Source of the DNA: SAR202 cluster bacterium bin127
Lineage (GTDB): Bacteria > Chloroflexota > Dehalococcoidia > Lucifugimonadales > Lucifugimonadaceae
Assembly (NCBI GenBank): GCA_002239045.1
Contig: MPNN01000007.1
Coordinates: 124,001 to 188,000 of the forward strand
Direction of reading: 5' to 3'
Length of the DNA stretch: 64,000 nucleotides
Shown: positions 44,826-53,197 of the stretch, piece by piece
Numbering within the stretch: position 1 is the stretch's first letter
Layout: the number at the start of each line of letters is the position of its first letter
Translations under genes and position numbers: made by a program
The notes under the pieces: generated by a model
What the model was told of the DNA's origin: nothing
Seen by the model: the letters and a program-made list of their open reading frames with translations, nothing else
Database searches by the model: none

Positions 44826-45329
44826 CTATACCAACCCAATCCCTCGCCGCCTCTCCCTCAGCCCCTTCAACCGATTAACCATCTCCACCGCCGACTCCGC
44901 GTACCCCTTCGAGTGCTCAATCCTCTCAACCGCCTGGTCCACCGTATCCGTAGTCAAAACGCCAAATATCACCGGCTTCAGCGAGTCCTCCGAAACCCTC
45001 AACAATCCCTGCGAAGCAGCGTTCGCGATGTGCTCATAATGGTCCGTCTCACCCCGAATGACCGCACCGATTGCGACTACTGCGTCAGCTAGAACTGGCG
45101 GATCTAGCAACGCCCGTGCCGCCAACGGCAACTCGAACGAACCCGGCACCTCGAACACGTGCGAATCCTGAACCGTGACCCCCAACTCCTCCAACCGCGC
45201 CAGGCACTGATCACGCATCTTGTATGTGATATCTGAATTGAATCGCGCCACCGCAATGCCGATCTTCAAACCCGTACCATCCAGAAACTCCGCCGACGCT
45301 TCTCCAGCATTCTTTTCAATCTCAGCCAT
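44826..45329 (-). CDS. ribH: 6,7-dimethyl-8-ribityllumazine synthase
   Basis: The 167-residue enzyme has FNSDITYKM near the start, VPGSFELPLAA, AIGAVIRGETDHYEHIANAASQGLL and [15 protein letters not shown], the lumazine synthase signature, and makes dimethylribityllumazine for RibE. Its last 142 coding bases recur at 40024-40165. First seen downstream of ribBA with a 16-bp gap; last gene of the rib cluster (ribD-ribE-ribBA-ribH). Confidence 0.94.
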   Translation of the reverse strand: MAEIEKNAGEASAEFLDGTGLKIGIAVARFNSDITYKMRDQCLARLEELGVTVQDSHVFEVPGSFELPLAARALLDPPVLADAVVAIGAVIRGETDHYEHIANAASQGLLRVSEDSLKPVIFGVLTTDTVDQAVERIEHSKGYAESAVEMVNRLKGLRERRRGIGLV

Positions 45330-45345
45330 CGAATTTCCCTAAGAC

Positions 45346-46632
45346 TCAACCGCCCAAAGGCGTCCTTCGCCGACTAGCGACCGTACCTGTCGGCTCTTCA
45401 TCACCCAACTCGATCTGATGCATCATCCGATCACGCTTGGTTGCGAGATATTTCCGGTTGTGGTCGTTGGCAGGAGGGGAGAGGGGGATCTGTTCCACCA
45501 TCTCCAAGCCGAATCCCTCCAACCCAGCAACCTTCTTCGGATTGTTCGTCAGAAACTTGAACTTCCGAATCCCAAGATCCAACAAAATCTGCGCGCCAAC
45601 GCCGTAGTGACGCAGATCGGTCTGGAAACCTAACTCATTATTGGCCTCCACTGTGTCCAGACCGTTGTCCTGAAGACGATAAGCCTTCAATTTGTTGATC
45701 AATCCAATCCCACGCCCCTCTTGTCGCATGTAGACGAGAGCACCAACACCGGCCTCCGCGATCTGCGACATCGCCGCGTCCAACTGATCACCACAATCGC
45801 ACCGCTGGCTACCGAATATATCGCCCGTCAGACACTCCGAATGGACGCGCACCAACGCTGCCTGCTCGGGCTCGATACGACCCATCACCAGCGCAATGTG
45901 CTCCGCCGGGTCCACGTTGCTCTGATATGCCACACACCTGAACTCACCCCAACGGGTCGGAAGATGAGTCTCGGTGACCCGCCGCACGAACGACTCGCGA
46001 CTTAACCGGTAGGCGATGATGTCCGCAATCGAAACGATCGGGATGTCGTGCTTCTTGGCCATCGATTCAAGTTGAGGCCGGCGCGCCATGGTGCCGTCCT
46101 CGTTCATGATCTCGCACACCACCGCGGAAGGTCGCTTGCCGGCAGTCCGCACAAGGTCTATCGAACCCTCGGTGTGCCCGGCCCGCACCAACACGCCACC
46201 TTCTTGATAGCGCAACGGGAAGACATGCCCCGGCTGAACGAAATTCTCCGAAGTTGCCTCCGGTTCCGAGAGCAACCGGATCGTGTGCGCCCGGTCGGCT
46301 GACGAGATCCCCGTCGTGATCCCGTACGCCGCGTCCACCGCGACCGTCATCGCCGTCGAGTGCGGCGACGTGTTGTGGCGCACCATCATCGGCATCCCGA
46401 GACGGTCCAGGTCATCACCCTCCATCGGCACGCAAATCAAGCCCCGGCCATGCATCGCCATGAAATTGATCTGTTCCGCAGTCGCGTCCTCCGCCGCCAT
46501 CACAAAATCGCCCTCGTTCTCGCGGTCCTCGTCATCCACCATAATCACCATCCCGCCAACACGAACGCGTTCGATGGCGAACTCAACAGCGGCTGCAGAA
46601 TCGGGCCTTAATGGGCTTGCTTCAGTAGACAT
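45346..46632 (-). CDS. ribBA: Bifunctional 3,4-dihydroxy-2-butanone-4-phosphate synthase/GTP cyclohydrolase II
   Basis: The 428-residue fusion has the RibB part first (VDDEDRENEGDFVMAAE, HNTSPHSTAMTVAVDA, GHTEGSIDL) and the RibA part from about 215 (VRVHSECLTGDIFGSQRCDCG with the zinc cysteines, YMRQEGRGIGL). It supplies both precursors for lumazine. The C-terminal 25 residues are polar and variable. A gap of 15 bp separates it from ribE. Confidence 0.95.
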   Translation of the reverse strand: MSTEASPLRPDSAAAVEFAIERVRVGGMVIMVDDEDRENEGDFVMAAEDATAEQINFMAMHGRGLICVPMEGDDLDRLGMPMMVRHNTSPHSTAMTVAVDAAYGITTGISSADRAHTIRLLSEPEATSENFVQPGHVFPLRYQEGGVLVRAGHTEGSIDLVRTAGKRPSAVVCEIMNEDGTMARRPQLESMAKKHDIPIVSIADIIAYRLSRESFVRRVTETHLPTRWGEFRCVAYQSNVDPAEHIALVMGRIEPEQAALVRVHSECLTGDIFGSQRCDCGDQLDAAMSQIAEAGVGALVYMRQEGRGIGLINKLKAYRLQDNGLDTVEANNELGFQTDLRHYGVGAQILLDLGIRKFKFLTNNPKKVAGLEGFGLEMVEQIPLSPPANDHNRKYLATKRDRMMHQIELGDEEPTGTVASRRRTPLGG

Positions 46633-46647
46633 CGGGTAAAGCCGATT

Positions 46648-47238
46648 CTATTTGGAAATGAATCGCTCGACGTACTTGCCCGTCATGTCTGTCTCGATAT
46701 TTACCAAGTCACCCGCTCGTAATCCGCCCAGTGTAGTGTGAATCGCCGTGTACGGTATCAGCGTGAACGTGAAACTAGTCGGTGTGCAATCGAAGCAGGT
46801 CAGGCTCACACCATCAACCGCGATGAAACCCTTTTCAACGATATAGCGCGACAGTTCTTCAGGACACTCGATAGTGATGAGTTTGGCGTCGCGGTCCGAT
46901 TCCGTGGATGCGACTTGCCCAACACCCTCTACGTGACCTTGGACCATGTGACCACCGACGCGGTCGCCGTATCGTAAAGCCCGTTCTAGATTGACGTGCG
47001 AACCTACGCGCATGTCGAAGAACCACGTTTGGCGCATCGTTTCAGGCACCACGTCTACCGAAAACCAGTTGGATTGAATCTCGGTAACCGTTAAACAGGC
47101 GCCACTCACCGAAATACTGTCCGATACCCCAAGCTTTCCATTGCCTGTTACCACCCGTCCCGCGGCGATTAGGAGTTTCCCATTGTCTTTGCCGTATTCG
47201 GTTACCGTGCCAGTCTCTTCGACTATCCCGCTGAACAT
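46648..47238 (-). CDS. ribE: Riboflavin synthase alpha chain
   Basis: The 196-residue protein shows two lumazine-binding repeats starting MFSGIVEETGTV and GSHVNLERALRYGDRVGGHMVQGHVEG, plus FIAVDGVSLT. It dismutates two lumazine molecules to riboflavin. It overlaps the ribD stop by 16 nt, so translation is coupled. Confidence 0.94.
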   Translation of the reverse strand: MFSGIVEETGTVTEYGKDNGKLLIAAGRVVTGNGKLGVSDSISVSGACLTVTEIQSNWFSVDVVPETMRQTWFFDMRVGSHVNLERALRYGDRVGGHMVQGHVEGVGQVASTESDRDAKLITIECPEELSRYIVEKGFIAVDGVSLTCFDCTPTSFTFTLIPYTAIHTTLGGLRAGDLVNIETDMTGKYVERFISK

Positions 47239-48347
47239 ATTTCCCTTTCCGCGCGATGGTCGACGTAGCCGATCACCGCAATGTCATCTCCCCAAAATTC
47301 TACGTGAGTATTCTTGAGATTTACGGTGTCACGCATCCAACGGGAACCGCTTCCCCCGATCGGTGACAGCGCGGCTTCGCCGCCAATGACTTTGGATGTT
47401 GAGATGTAGGCAACTACTTTGTCCACCAGTTTCATGTCGAACAGCGCACCGTTGAGCTTTTCTCCAGCCTCCACCAAAACGTTGTGGCAACCGAGTTCAC
47501 CCAGGTGTCGCAAGAGCGCTGCTAGATCAACCGCGTCTTCGCCCGCGTCGGCGATCCGTATCACCTCGCAACGATCGCTGTCGGGTGATTCGGTCGCAAC
47601 CACCTGCATCACTTCTCCAGCTTCGGCCAACAGCGCGGCATTAGCAGGAATCCTCCCATGGCTGTCAACTACGACGCGCAAACACGGACGGTTACCGACC
47701 CGCTCTCCGGTGTTGGGGTCACGCGCCGTTAGTCGCGGATCGTCCGCAAGGACGGTGCCGATGCCGGTCATCACCGCGTCGGACCGGTATCGCAAACTGT
47801 GTGCGTGCGAACGTGCCGCTTCGCCAGTGATCCACCGTGAATCTCGGTCCCGCGTTGCGATCTTGCCATCAAGAGACATCGCCCACTTGGCAGTTACAAA
47901 TGGCGAACCTGTTTTCAGAAGTTTGGCGAACCCTTCGACCAACTCGTCGGCACGCCGCTGCGCCATCTCGTCAACATCCCTAACCACCTCGATTCCGGCC
48001 GTTGTCAACTCCTCAAAACCGCGCCCGGCAACCTCCGGGTTTGGATCAACAGTAGGGCAGACCACCCTCTTGATTCCCGCGTCGATTATCGCCCGGCTAC
48101 ACGGCGGAGTAGTCGCAAAATGCTGATGCGGCTCTAGAGTGCAATAGATCGTCCCACCTCTTGCTGCCTCGCCAGCCTGCGCCAACGCCATTGCCTCAGC
48201 ATGGTGTCCTGGATGAGGTTCCGTAGCACCTTCCCCGACAACACTCTTGCCGTCACTCGCCACGATCACAGCACCCACCGGCGGCCTCGGCGCCACTCCC
48301 CCGGCTACCTGGTCCGCGAGATCGAGCGCTCGTTCCATGAAATCCAT
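47223..48347 (-). CDS. ribD: Bifunctional riboflavin deaminase/reductase with altered zinc site
   Basis: The 374-residue protein has the deaminase domain (PPVGAVIVASDG, HHAEAMAL with catalytic HAE) and, from about 155, the reductase domain (FVTAKWAMSLDGKIATRDRDSRWITG). The usual zinc motif EPCxHxGxTPPC reads EPHQHFATTPPC, so the first cysteine ligand is replaced by His. ATG 48347 is chosen; the frame runs further upstream to 48443 without family sequence. First gene of the rib cluster, divergent from the SDR gene. No FMN riboswitch is visible upstream. Confidence 0.92.
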   Translation of the reverse strand: MDFMERALDLADQVAGGVAPRPPVGAVIVASDGKSVVGEGATEPHPGHHAEAMALAQAGEAARGGTIYCTLEPHQHFATTPPCSRAIIDAGIKRVVCPTVDPNPEVAGRGFEELTTAGIEVVRDVDEMAQRRADELVEGFAKLLKTGSPFVTAKWAMSLDGKIATRDRDSRWITGEAARSHAHSLRYRSDAVMTGIGTVLADDPRLTARDPNTGERVGNRPCLRVVVDSHGRIPANAALLAEAGEVMQVVATESPDSDRCEVIRIADAGEDAVDLAALLRHLGELGCHNVLVEAGEKLNGALFDMKLVDKVVAYISTSKVIGGEAALSPIGGSGSRWMRDTVNLKNTHVEFWGDDIAVIGYVDHRAEREICSAG

Positions 48348-48571
48348 GCCTAAAGTATGCAACACCCGTTTCCCCGAATCACAGTCGAAACAACACCGGA
48401 ATCGCGTAGGCACGATCGCTACACAACGCAAATTCCAGCGCAATCCAAATGAACGCGTCCCTCAACCATCACCTACAATCCAACGAGCGAAACAACCTCC
48501 TCATCCCGCACTGCCGAGTCATCCTTGCGGATGCGGGAAGCCAAATTAAGACTAAGCAGACCTATCTCATC

Positions 48572-49330
48572 ATGCCCGCCGATCTGTCGACAAAAAGCAT
48601 CATCATCACCGGCGCCGCGACGGGCATCGGACGATCTACCGCCATCATGGCCGCCGAATGTGGCGCCCAAGCTGTCGCCATCTTTGACGTTGACGACACC
48701 GCAGCCCAAGATACCGCAAACGTTATCAACACCGCAATCGGGGACACCGTCGCCAAATGCTGGCACGTCGATGTCGCGGACCGTGCGAGCGTTGAAGGGA
48801 GCGTGGCAGCGGCAGTCGAGTGGATGGGCAGCGTCGATGTGCTTCTTCACTTCGCTGGCATCCTCCACGGCGCTTACGCTTCGATCGAGTCCTTTGAAGA
48901 AGCAACTTGGGACCGCGTAATCGACATCAATCTCAAAGGAACCTTCCTCATCGCCAAGGCGGTCGTCACCCACATGAACGATCAACCGAACGGCGGCGTC
49001 ATCATCACCACCGCATCCGGCGCCGGCGTTACCGGAGGATCGTCCTCATATGCTTACGGAGCATCTAAAGGCGCGGTTCACGGATTCACAATGGTCATGC
49101 AACGACACATCGACATGACAAACATCCGTGTCCAAGACATCGCCCCCGGCCGCGTCCGCACCCCGCTCGTCCTCGATAACCTCCGCCAACAGTTCGAAAA
49201 AACCGGCGACCGAGAACACTACGAGACAGAGGTCGCCAACCTGACCGACCCCGACGACGTAGCCAAAATCGCCACCTTCATGGCCAGCGACGAAGCCAAA
49301 GTCATGCGCGGTCCCGTCTTCACCCGATAA
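48572..49330 (+). CDS. Short-chain dehydrogenase/reductase
   Basis: The 252-residue SDR has the coenzyme motif TGAATGIGRST, the NAG-like LHFAGILHG, and the active-site Ser...YAYGASKG (Tyr-x3-Lys). The Asp after the second strand (FDVDD) suggests NAD(H). Substrate unknown. ATG 48572 is chosen; the upstream open frame to 48449 has no domain and runs through a hairpin-rich leader at 48509-48540. Confidence 0.88.
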   Translation: MPADLSTKSIIITGAATGIGRSTAIMAAECGAQAVAIFDVDDTAAQDTANVINTAIGDTVAKCWHVDVADRASVEGSVAAAVEWMGSVDVLLHFAGILHGAYASIESFEEATWDRVIDINLKGTFLIAKAVVTHMNDQPNGGVIITTASGAGVTGGSSSYAYGASKGAVHGFTMVMQRHIDMTNIRVQDIAPGRVRTPLVLDNLRQQFEKTGDREHYETEVANLTDPDDVAKIATFMASDEAKVMRGPVFTR

Positions 49331-49339
49331 CTGAATCTC

Positions 49340-49384
49340 CTCGCCCTCGATGGGAGAGGGTTAGGGAGAGGGTTAGGGAGAGGG
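49340..49384 (+). repeat. Degraded copy of the intergenic GGGAGAGGGTTAGG repeat (copy 3)
   Basis: GATGGGAGAGGG then two tandem units of TTAGGGAGAGGG follow the SDR stop. This resembles the right half of the element at 36727-36763 but with the hairpin left arm mutated and the tail duplicated. Confidence 0.7.
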
Positions 49385-49435
49385 TCACCGGGGACGCGAG
49401 CAAGCGAAGCGACTTTCGCAGGGGATGCCTGACCG

Positions 49436-50146
49436 TCAGCCCCCAACACTCGTCTTATAGTCTTCCCAATCCTGGATCGTAAATCCAGGCTTCGAGAAAT
49501 ACTTGAAACCCGCACCCTCCTTCGCCCGGACCTCCGCAGCCGTCTTCAATACATCCGACGCCACATCCACCGGTACCCGCGTCACGCCGTCGCCGTCGCA
49601 AACCAAGATATCCCCCGGTAAAATCCTCAAACCGGCTACGTGAACCGGGATGCCGTGATCGATCATGTTGAAGGGGCCGTGTCCGGGGACTCGACCCGTC
49701 GCCCAAAGCGCCAGACCAGCCTTCTTGATGCCCGGCACATCACGTGCGTTGCCGTCGGTTACCGCACCGACGGCACCTAGGGCGACCATCTGGTACGCCA
49801 TACCGTCGCCGATGATAGCGCCGCGGCGTGCAGGCATATCGATATCTTGCTGCACCACGATTGTGGGTGCGTTGGCGTAGGCGATCGAGTCCATGAAGTC
49901 GTGCCGACCCGAGACCTCTGGCACTGGCTCATGCAGCGGCATCCAAGTCGAAGTCATCGCATAACCCACCGTCGGCTTTCCAGAACCATCGAGATCGTAG
50001 AGATATGGGTTCAGATCCGGCCCCGTATAGTCAATATGCTCGGAAATGTAACCGCCATACACAATCGCCGCTGCATTCTGCACAGTCGCCGAGTCGAACT
50101 CAGCAAGGCCTTCGAGGATTTCGGGAGCGACGGTTTTCAGGGGCAT
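49436..50146 (-). CDS. RraA-like (HMG/CHA aldolase fold) protein
   Basis: The 236-residue protein has GDGMAYQMVALGAVGAVTDGNARDVPGIKK and LVCDGDGVTRVP, the RraA/4-hydroxy-4-methyl-2-oxoglutarate aldolase core with the substrate-binding Arg and the D-G-x-x-R-D motif. Proteins of this family are often misnamed dimethylmenaquinone methyltransferases; aldolase or decarboxylase activity on oxo acids is more likely. The substrate cannot be stated. Convergent with the SDR gene. Confidence 0.85.
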   Translation of the reverse strand: MPLKTVAPEILEGLAEFDSATVQNAAAIVYGGYISEHIDYTGPDLNPYLYDLDGSGKPTVGYAMTSTWMPLHEPVPEVSGRHDFMDSIAYANAPTIVVQQDIDMPARRGAIIGDGMAYQMVALGAVGAVTDGNARDVPGIKKAGLALWATGRVPGHGPFNMIDHGIPVHVAGLRILPGDILVCDGDGVTRVPVDVASDVLKTAAEVRAKEGAGFKYFSKPGFTIQDWEDYKTSVGG

Positions 50147-50251
50147 GGGGGACCTCGGTAGTTGTGTGCAGCGGTGGTTGTGTTGCTAGGGGGTGAGTGT
50201 AGCAGGTGGGGTTGATCCATTTCGGTAGGGCTGGCCGGTTAAGGCGACCGG

Positions 50252-52045
50252 TTAAAGCGAATGACTCCCGAAATTTTTGTCCTCGAAATCGGCAGCGTTG
50301 AAAGCGGAGAAAAACATGGGTTGCCCGGCGAATGGCATGGGCGAGATGGGACCGATAGCCATGAAGGGGAACTGTTTGAATTGTGGGTGTACGGCGGATT
50401 GGGGGTCCCTGAAACTTCGATACAGGTTCATCGCTTCGTCGTCTCCACCCGCGAGCTCGCGTAAGCGTTGAAACTCAAGACCGAATGAAAGACCATATCC
50501 GAAGAACATCGCTCTTAGCTGTAACAATATCTCTGGGTCGATACCTTGCATCGTTTGACTGATAAACATCCATCCGACGCCGTATTTCCGAGTTTCACGC
50601 ACCGCACGTTTGAGTTCGTTCAACAGTTCGCGTTCTTGCTGGTTCAAATTCCAAAGCCCGCCAGATGGTACGAACCGATGTGCTTCGTCGAGTATGACTA
50701 ACGTGTTCGCGGAGCGTGAATTGTCGGACAAGGTCAAGGAAGATTCTGAAATCAGCGACTGCGCGATATAAGAGATGACTCGCTTTTGTAGAACGTCAGC
50801 CCAGGGCGTGTAACCCGACTGCATCGAAAGATCGATCACGAACACCGGTTTGCCGCCTCGTTCACCGTGGACTAATCGACTAATGATCTCTGATACCCGA
50901 GTTTTGCCATTGCCAGCTGCAAACAATTCGGCGACGGGAAGCCACTGTTCTTCAAAAAACGATTCGAAATCTCTGTCAAGCAAATGGTCAACTTCATTAT
51001 CCAACCGTTCGGCGTACATTGCCGTTCGATATATACGCTCCGATTTGGATTTCAATTCCAGCAGAACGCTCTGCGCTGCTTCTTTACGAAACAGTTGAGA
51101 AAGGCTCAAAGAATCCTTGATATGTGCTGCGACGATGCTTTCGGCAACGGCTCTCGGATCATTTGTACGTATGCCAAGTGTCCGTTCGTAGAACCCACTT
51201 TGTCCCAACAATTCTTGGAACAGACCGGGATCATCGAGTTGGATTCTGGAAATCGGCAGTTGCGAAACGTTCCGGCGCAGTTTATTTCGCAGGATGTCGT
51301 TTAGGTTTAATCCTTGGTCTCCTACTCGGGACCCTTGCATTTCCAGAGAAAATTCCCCTTGCGGATCGATGATCAGCACTCCCATGTCCGAATGCCGGGC
51401 ATATGCCGCAAGGAGCATCTTTGAAAGCCCAGTTTTGCCAGAACCGGTTTTTCCGAATACTCCCATGTGGTAAGCCTCGCCAGTCCCGTGTGCTCCCGTC
51501 CCAAAATGCTTGAACCACATCGGGAAGGCGATTTTGTTTCCGTAAGCATTCCCCAGATAAAACAGTTCGTCGCGACAAAACGAGAGCACCCGTTCCAAGA
51601 ATCTCTGTCGGATCAAATGCACTTGGGTTCCAGTCGCTGGAACACTCCCTAAATCACCATGAGAGAACGTTTTTCCATCATTCCTGACGAAGCATCCCCC
51701 GACTTTCATGATTGCGGTACGAGTGTCTTGTTGTCCGGTGATGGCGGGAAGGTCGCCTACTTTCTTGATGATGTTCTTAAACGTTTGATCTTCGTGCCAA
51801 CGATTACGCATTACGACCGAAGTTATCTGTCCCAAAACCGCCGTCTGGGGCGTTGTTCCGGATTGACTTTCGGGTTCAACCTGTAGGGACGTGAAACCAA
51901 CCATGGCGCCGACAAGTTTGTCATTCGCGCGTTCTTCAACGATATCGAGCGTCAACTCCGTATTGGTCGAAGGACTTCCCACCACCGCGACTGAGGTCGA
52001 AGACGGACTTTCATTTGAGGGTTGCACTTCCTGTTCGGTACTCAA
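50252..52045 (-). CDS. HerA-like hexameric ATPase
   Basis: The 597-residue protein contains a HAS-barrel-like N-terminal region, Walker A VFGKTGSGKTGLSKM (about 196-210), LIIDPQGEF (HerA motif after the first strand), and Walker B NTLVILDEAHRFVPS near 445-460, followed by SQTMQGIDPEIL (sensor). HerA ATPases translocate DNA and pair with NurA-type nucleases. The TTG start overlaps the NurA stop by 4 nt (TTGA), so the pair is coupled. Confidence 0.88.
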   Translation of the reverse strand: MSTEQEVQPSNESPSSTSVAVVGSPSTNTELTLDIVEERANDKLVGAMVGFTSLQVEPESQSGTTPQTAVLGQITSVVMRNRWHEDQTFKNIIKKVGDLPAITGQQDTRTAIMKVGGCFVRNDGKTFSHGDLGSVPATGTQVHLIRQRFLERVLSFCRDELFYLGNAYGNKIAFPMWFKHFGTGAHGTGEAYHMGVFGKTGSGKTGLSKMLLAAYARHSDMGVLIIDPQGEFSLEMQGSRVGDQGLNLNDILRNKLRRNVSQLPISRIQLDDPGLFQELLGQSGFYERTLGIRTNDPRAVAESIVAAHIKDSLSLSQLFRKEAAQSVLLELKSKSERIYRTAMYAERLDNEVDHLLDRDFESFFEEQWLPVAELFAAGNGKTRVSEIISRLVHGERGGKPVFVIDLSMQSGYTPWADVLQKRVISYIAQSLISESSLTLSDNSRSANTLVILDEAHRFVPSGGLWNLNQQERELLNELKRAVRETRKYGVGWMFISQTMQGIDPEILLQLRAMFFGYGLSFGLEFQRLRELAGGDDEAMNLYRSFRDPQSAVHPQFKQFPFMAIGPISPMPFAGQPMFFSAFNAADFEDKNFGSHSL

Positions 52046-53187
52046 GGCTCTGACTCCTCAAAGGAAGGATCGGATCGGTAGGTGTTCATCATGTCTGCTG
52101 CGATGTTGGGTTCGGCCGCGTTGGCGGTGACTCGGGTTTTTATGGACTCAAGTAGGGCAGCTACGCCTTTTTGGAGGCTCTTGGCGAAGCGGTCCGCGAC
52201 GTAGAGAGGGTAAGGTTCCAGCATTGCGGGGTTGGTGGTCTGTTGTCTTACAGCCTCAAGAGTTTCGTGTAGTAGGTTGTGATCATGGGCGATTGTTGGT
52301 GGCAGTTCGATCCGGAATGCGTGCGACCAGTCGTGGGGTTTGTAGTAAACCACACTGATTTCGGAAAACATCGATTGAATTTTAATTGTGAATTCGCTGT
52401 AAAAATCGGGAGAATCCAAATGGAAAGAATGAGTTTCCAACTGGAACGGTCCAGCGTATTCTCCTGCTTCCAAGATCAAACTAGCCGTTGACCTGCCGTT
52501 GAAATCGACCTCGCGCCTCCCAAAAAGCCCCGTCCTTACAAACTCATTTGCCGAAGAGCGTTTTGGTATGGCGATGATTTTGTCCGAGGACAGAATTTCG
52601 GGAACAAGTTCCATCGTCGAATCCGTCCATCGTCGCTTGAAGGCTTCTGACAGTTTGTCGCGCAGTTCCCCAGCCGATCCCAAAGCCAGTGAGATCGCCA
52701 CCATGCCGGTATAAAACGTGCCGTCGAGCAGTACGAGGTCACGATCGACTTTCCGGGCGGTCTCGTATTCCAAGCAGAACATCAACCCGTAGACGATTTC
52801 TCTAGCACGAGCAATCGGATCTGTAATGTGGATTTCGAAGTGGTAAGGTAGTCTGTCTTCTGAGTCATCGCCGCCCAAGCCATCGACAGCTAATGCGGCG
52901 GCGGCTGATACTTCGAATGCAGCCAATCGGATCAACGCGATTGATCCGTCGACTGCGGCGACAGATTTCTGCGACAGGTCGGATGGGTCTTCGATCTGGT
53001 GGATCAGACCTAACTGCTGGGCGCGAGAGCGTAAACCGTCGCGTTCATCAATGCGGGCGTCGACACTCTCTCGCGCCCGTTTGGTTACTTCATCAGAGCG
53101 CGTGAGCAGCTCATTTATCAGCGCGTCGGGTAGATCGCCGAAGACGTCGGCGACGATTTGCCGGTGGTTTGAGCCGCCGATTGTCAC
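52042..53187 (-). CDS. NurA-like nuclease
   Basis: The 381-residue protein has the NurA pattern: VAAVDGSIALIRL (first catalytic Asp, about 75), a long central domain, DLVLLDGTFYTGMVAI (second Asp) and the late YPLYVADRFAKS. By family it is a 5'-3' exonuclease/endonuclease working with HerA. GTG 53187 is chosen because it begins 11 nt before the ilvD stop, whereas ATG 53232 would overlap ilvD by 35 nt. Confidence 0.8.
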   Translation of the reverse strand: MTIGGSNHRQIVADVFGDLPDALINELLTRSDEVTKRARESVDARIDERDGLRSRAQQLGLIHQIEDPSDLSQKSVAAVDGSIALIRLAAFEVSAAAALAVDGLGGDDSEDRLPYHFEIHITDPIARAREIVYGLMFCLEYETARKVDRDLVLLDGTFYTGMVAISLALGSAGELRDKLSEAFKRRWTDSTMELVPEILSSDKIIAIPKRSSANEFVRTGLFGRREVDFNGRSTASLILEAGEYAGPFQLETHSFHLDSPDFYSEFTIKIQSMFSEISVVYYKPHDWSHAFRIELPPTIAHDHNLLHETLEAVRQQTTNPAMLEPYPLYVADRFAKSLQKGVAALLESIKTRVTANAAEPNIAADMMNTYRSDPSFEESEP

Positions 53188-53197
53188 TCCGGTACCT

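Noticed and set aside
48348-48571. FMN riboswitch upstream of the rib cluster
   Set aside because: The ribD 5' flank on the minus strand lacks the AGGGU/G-rich FMN-box sequences and is short; only a small hairpin-rich leader of the divergent SDR gene is visible.
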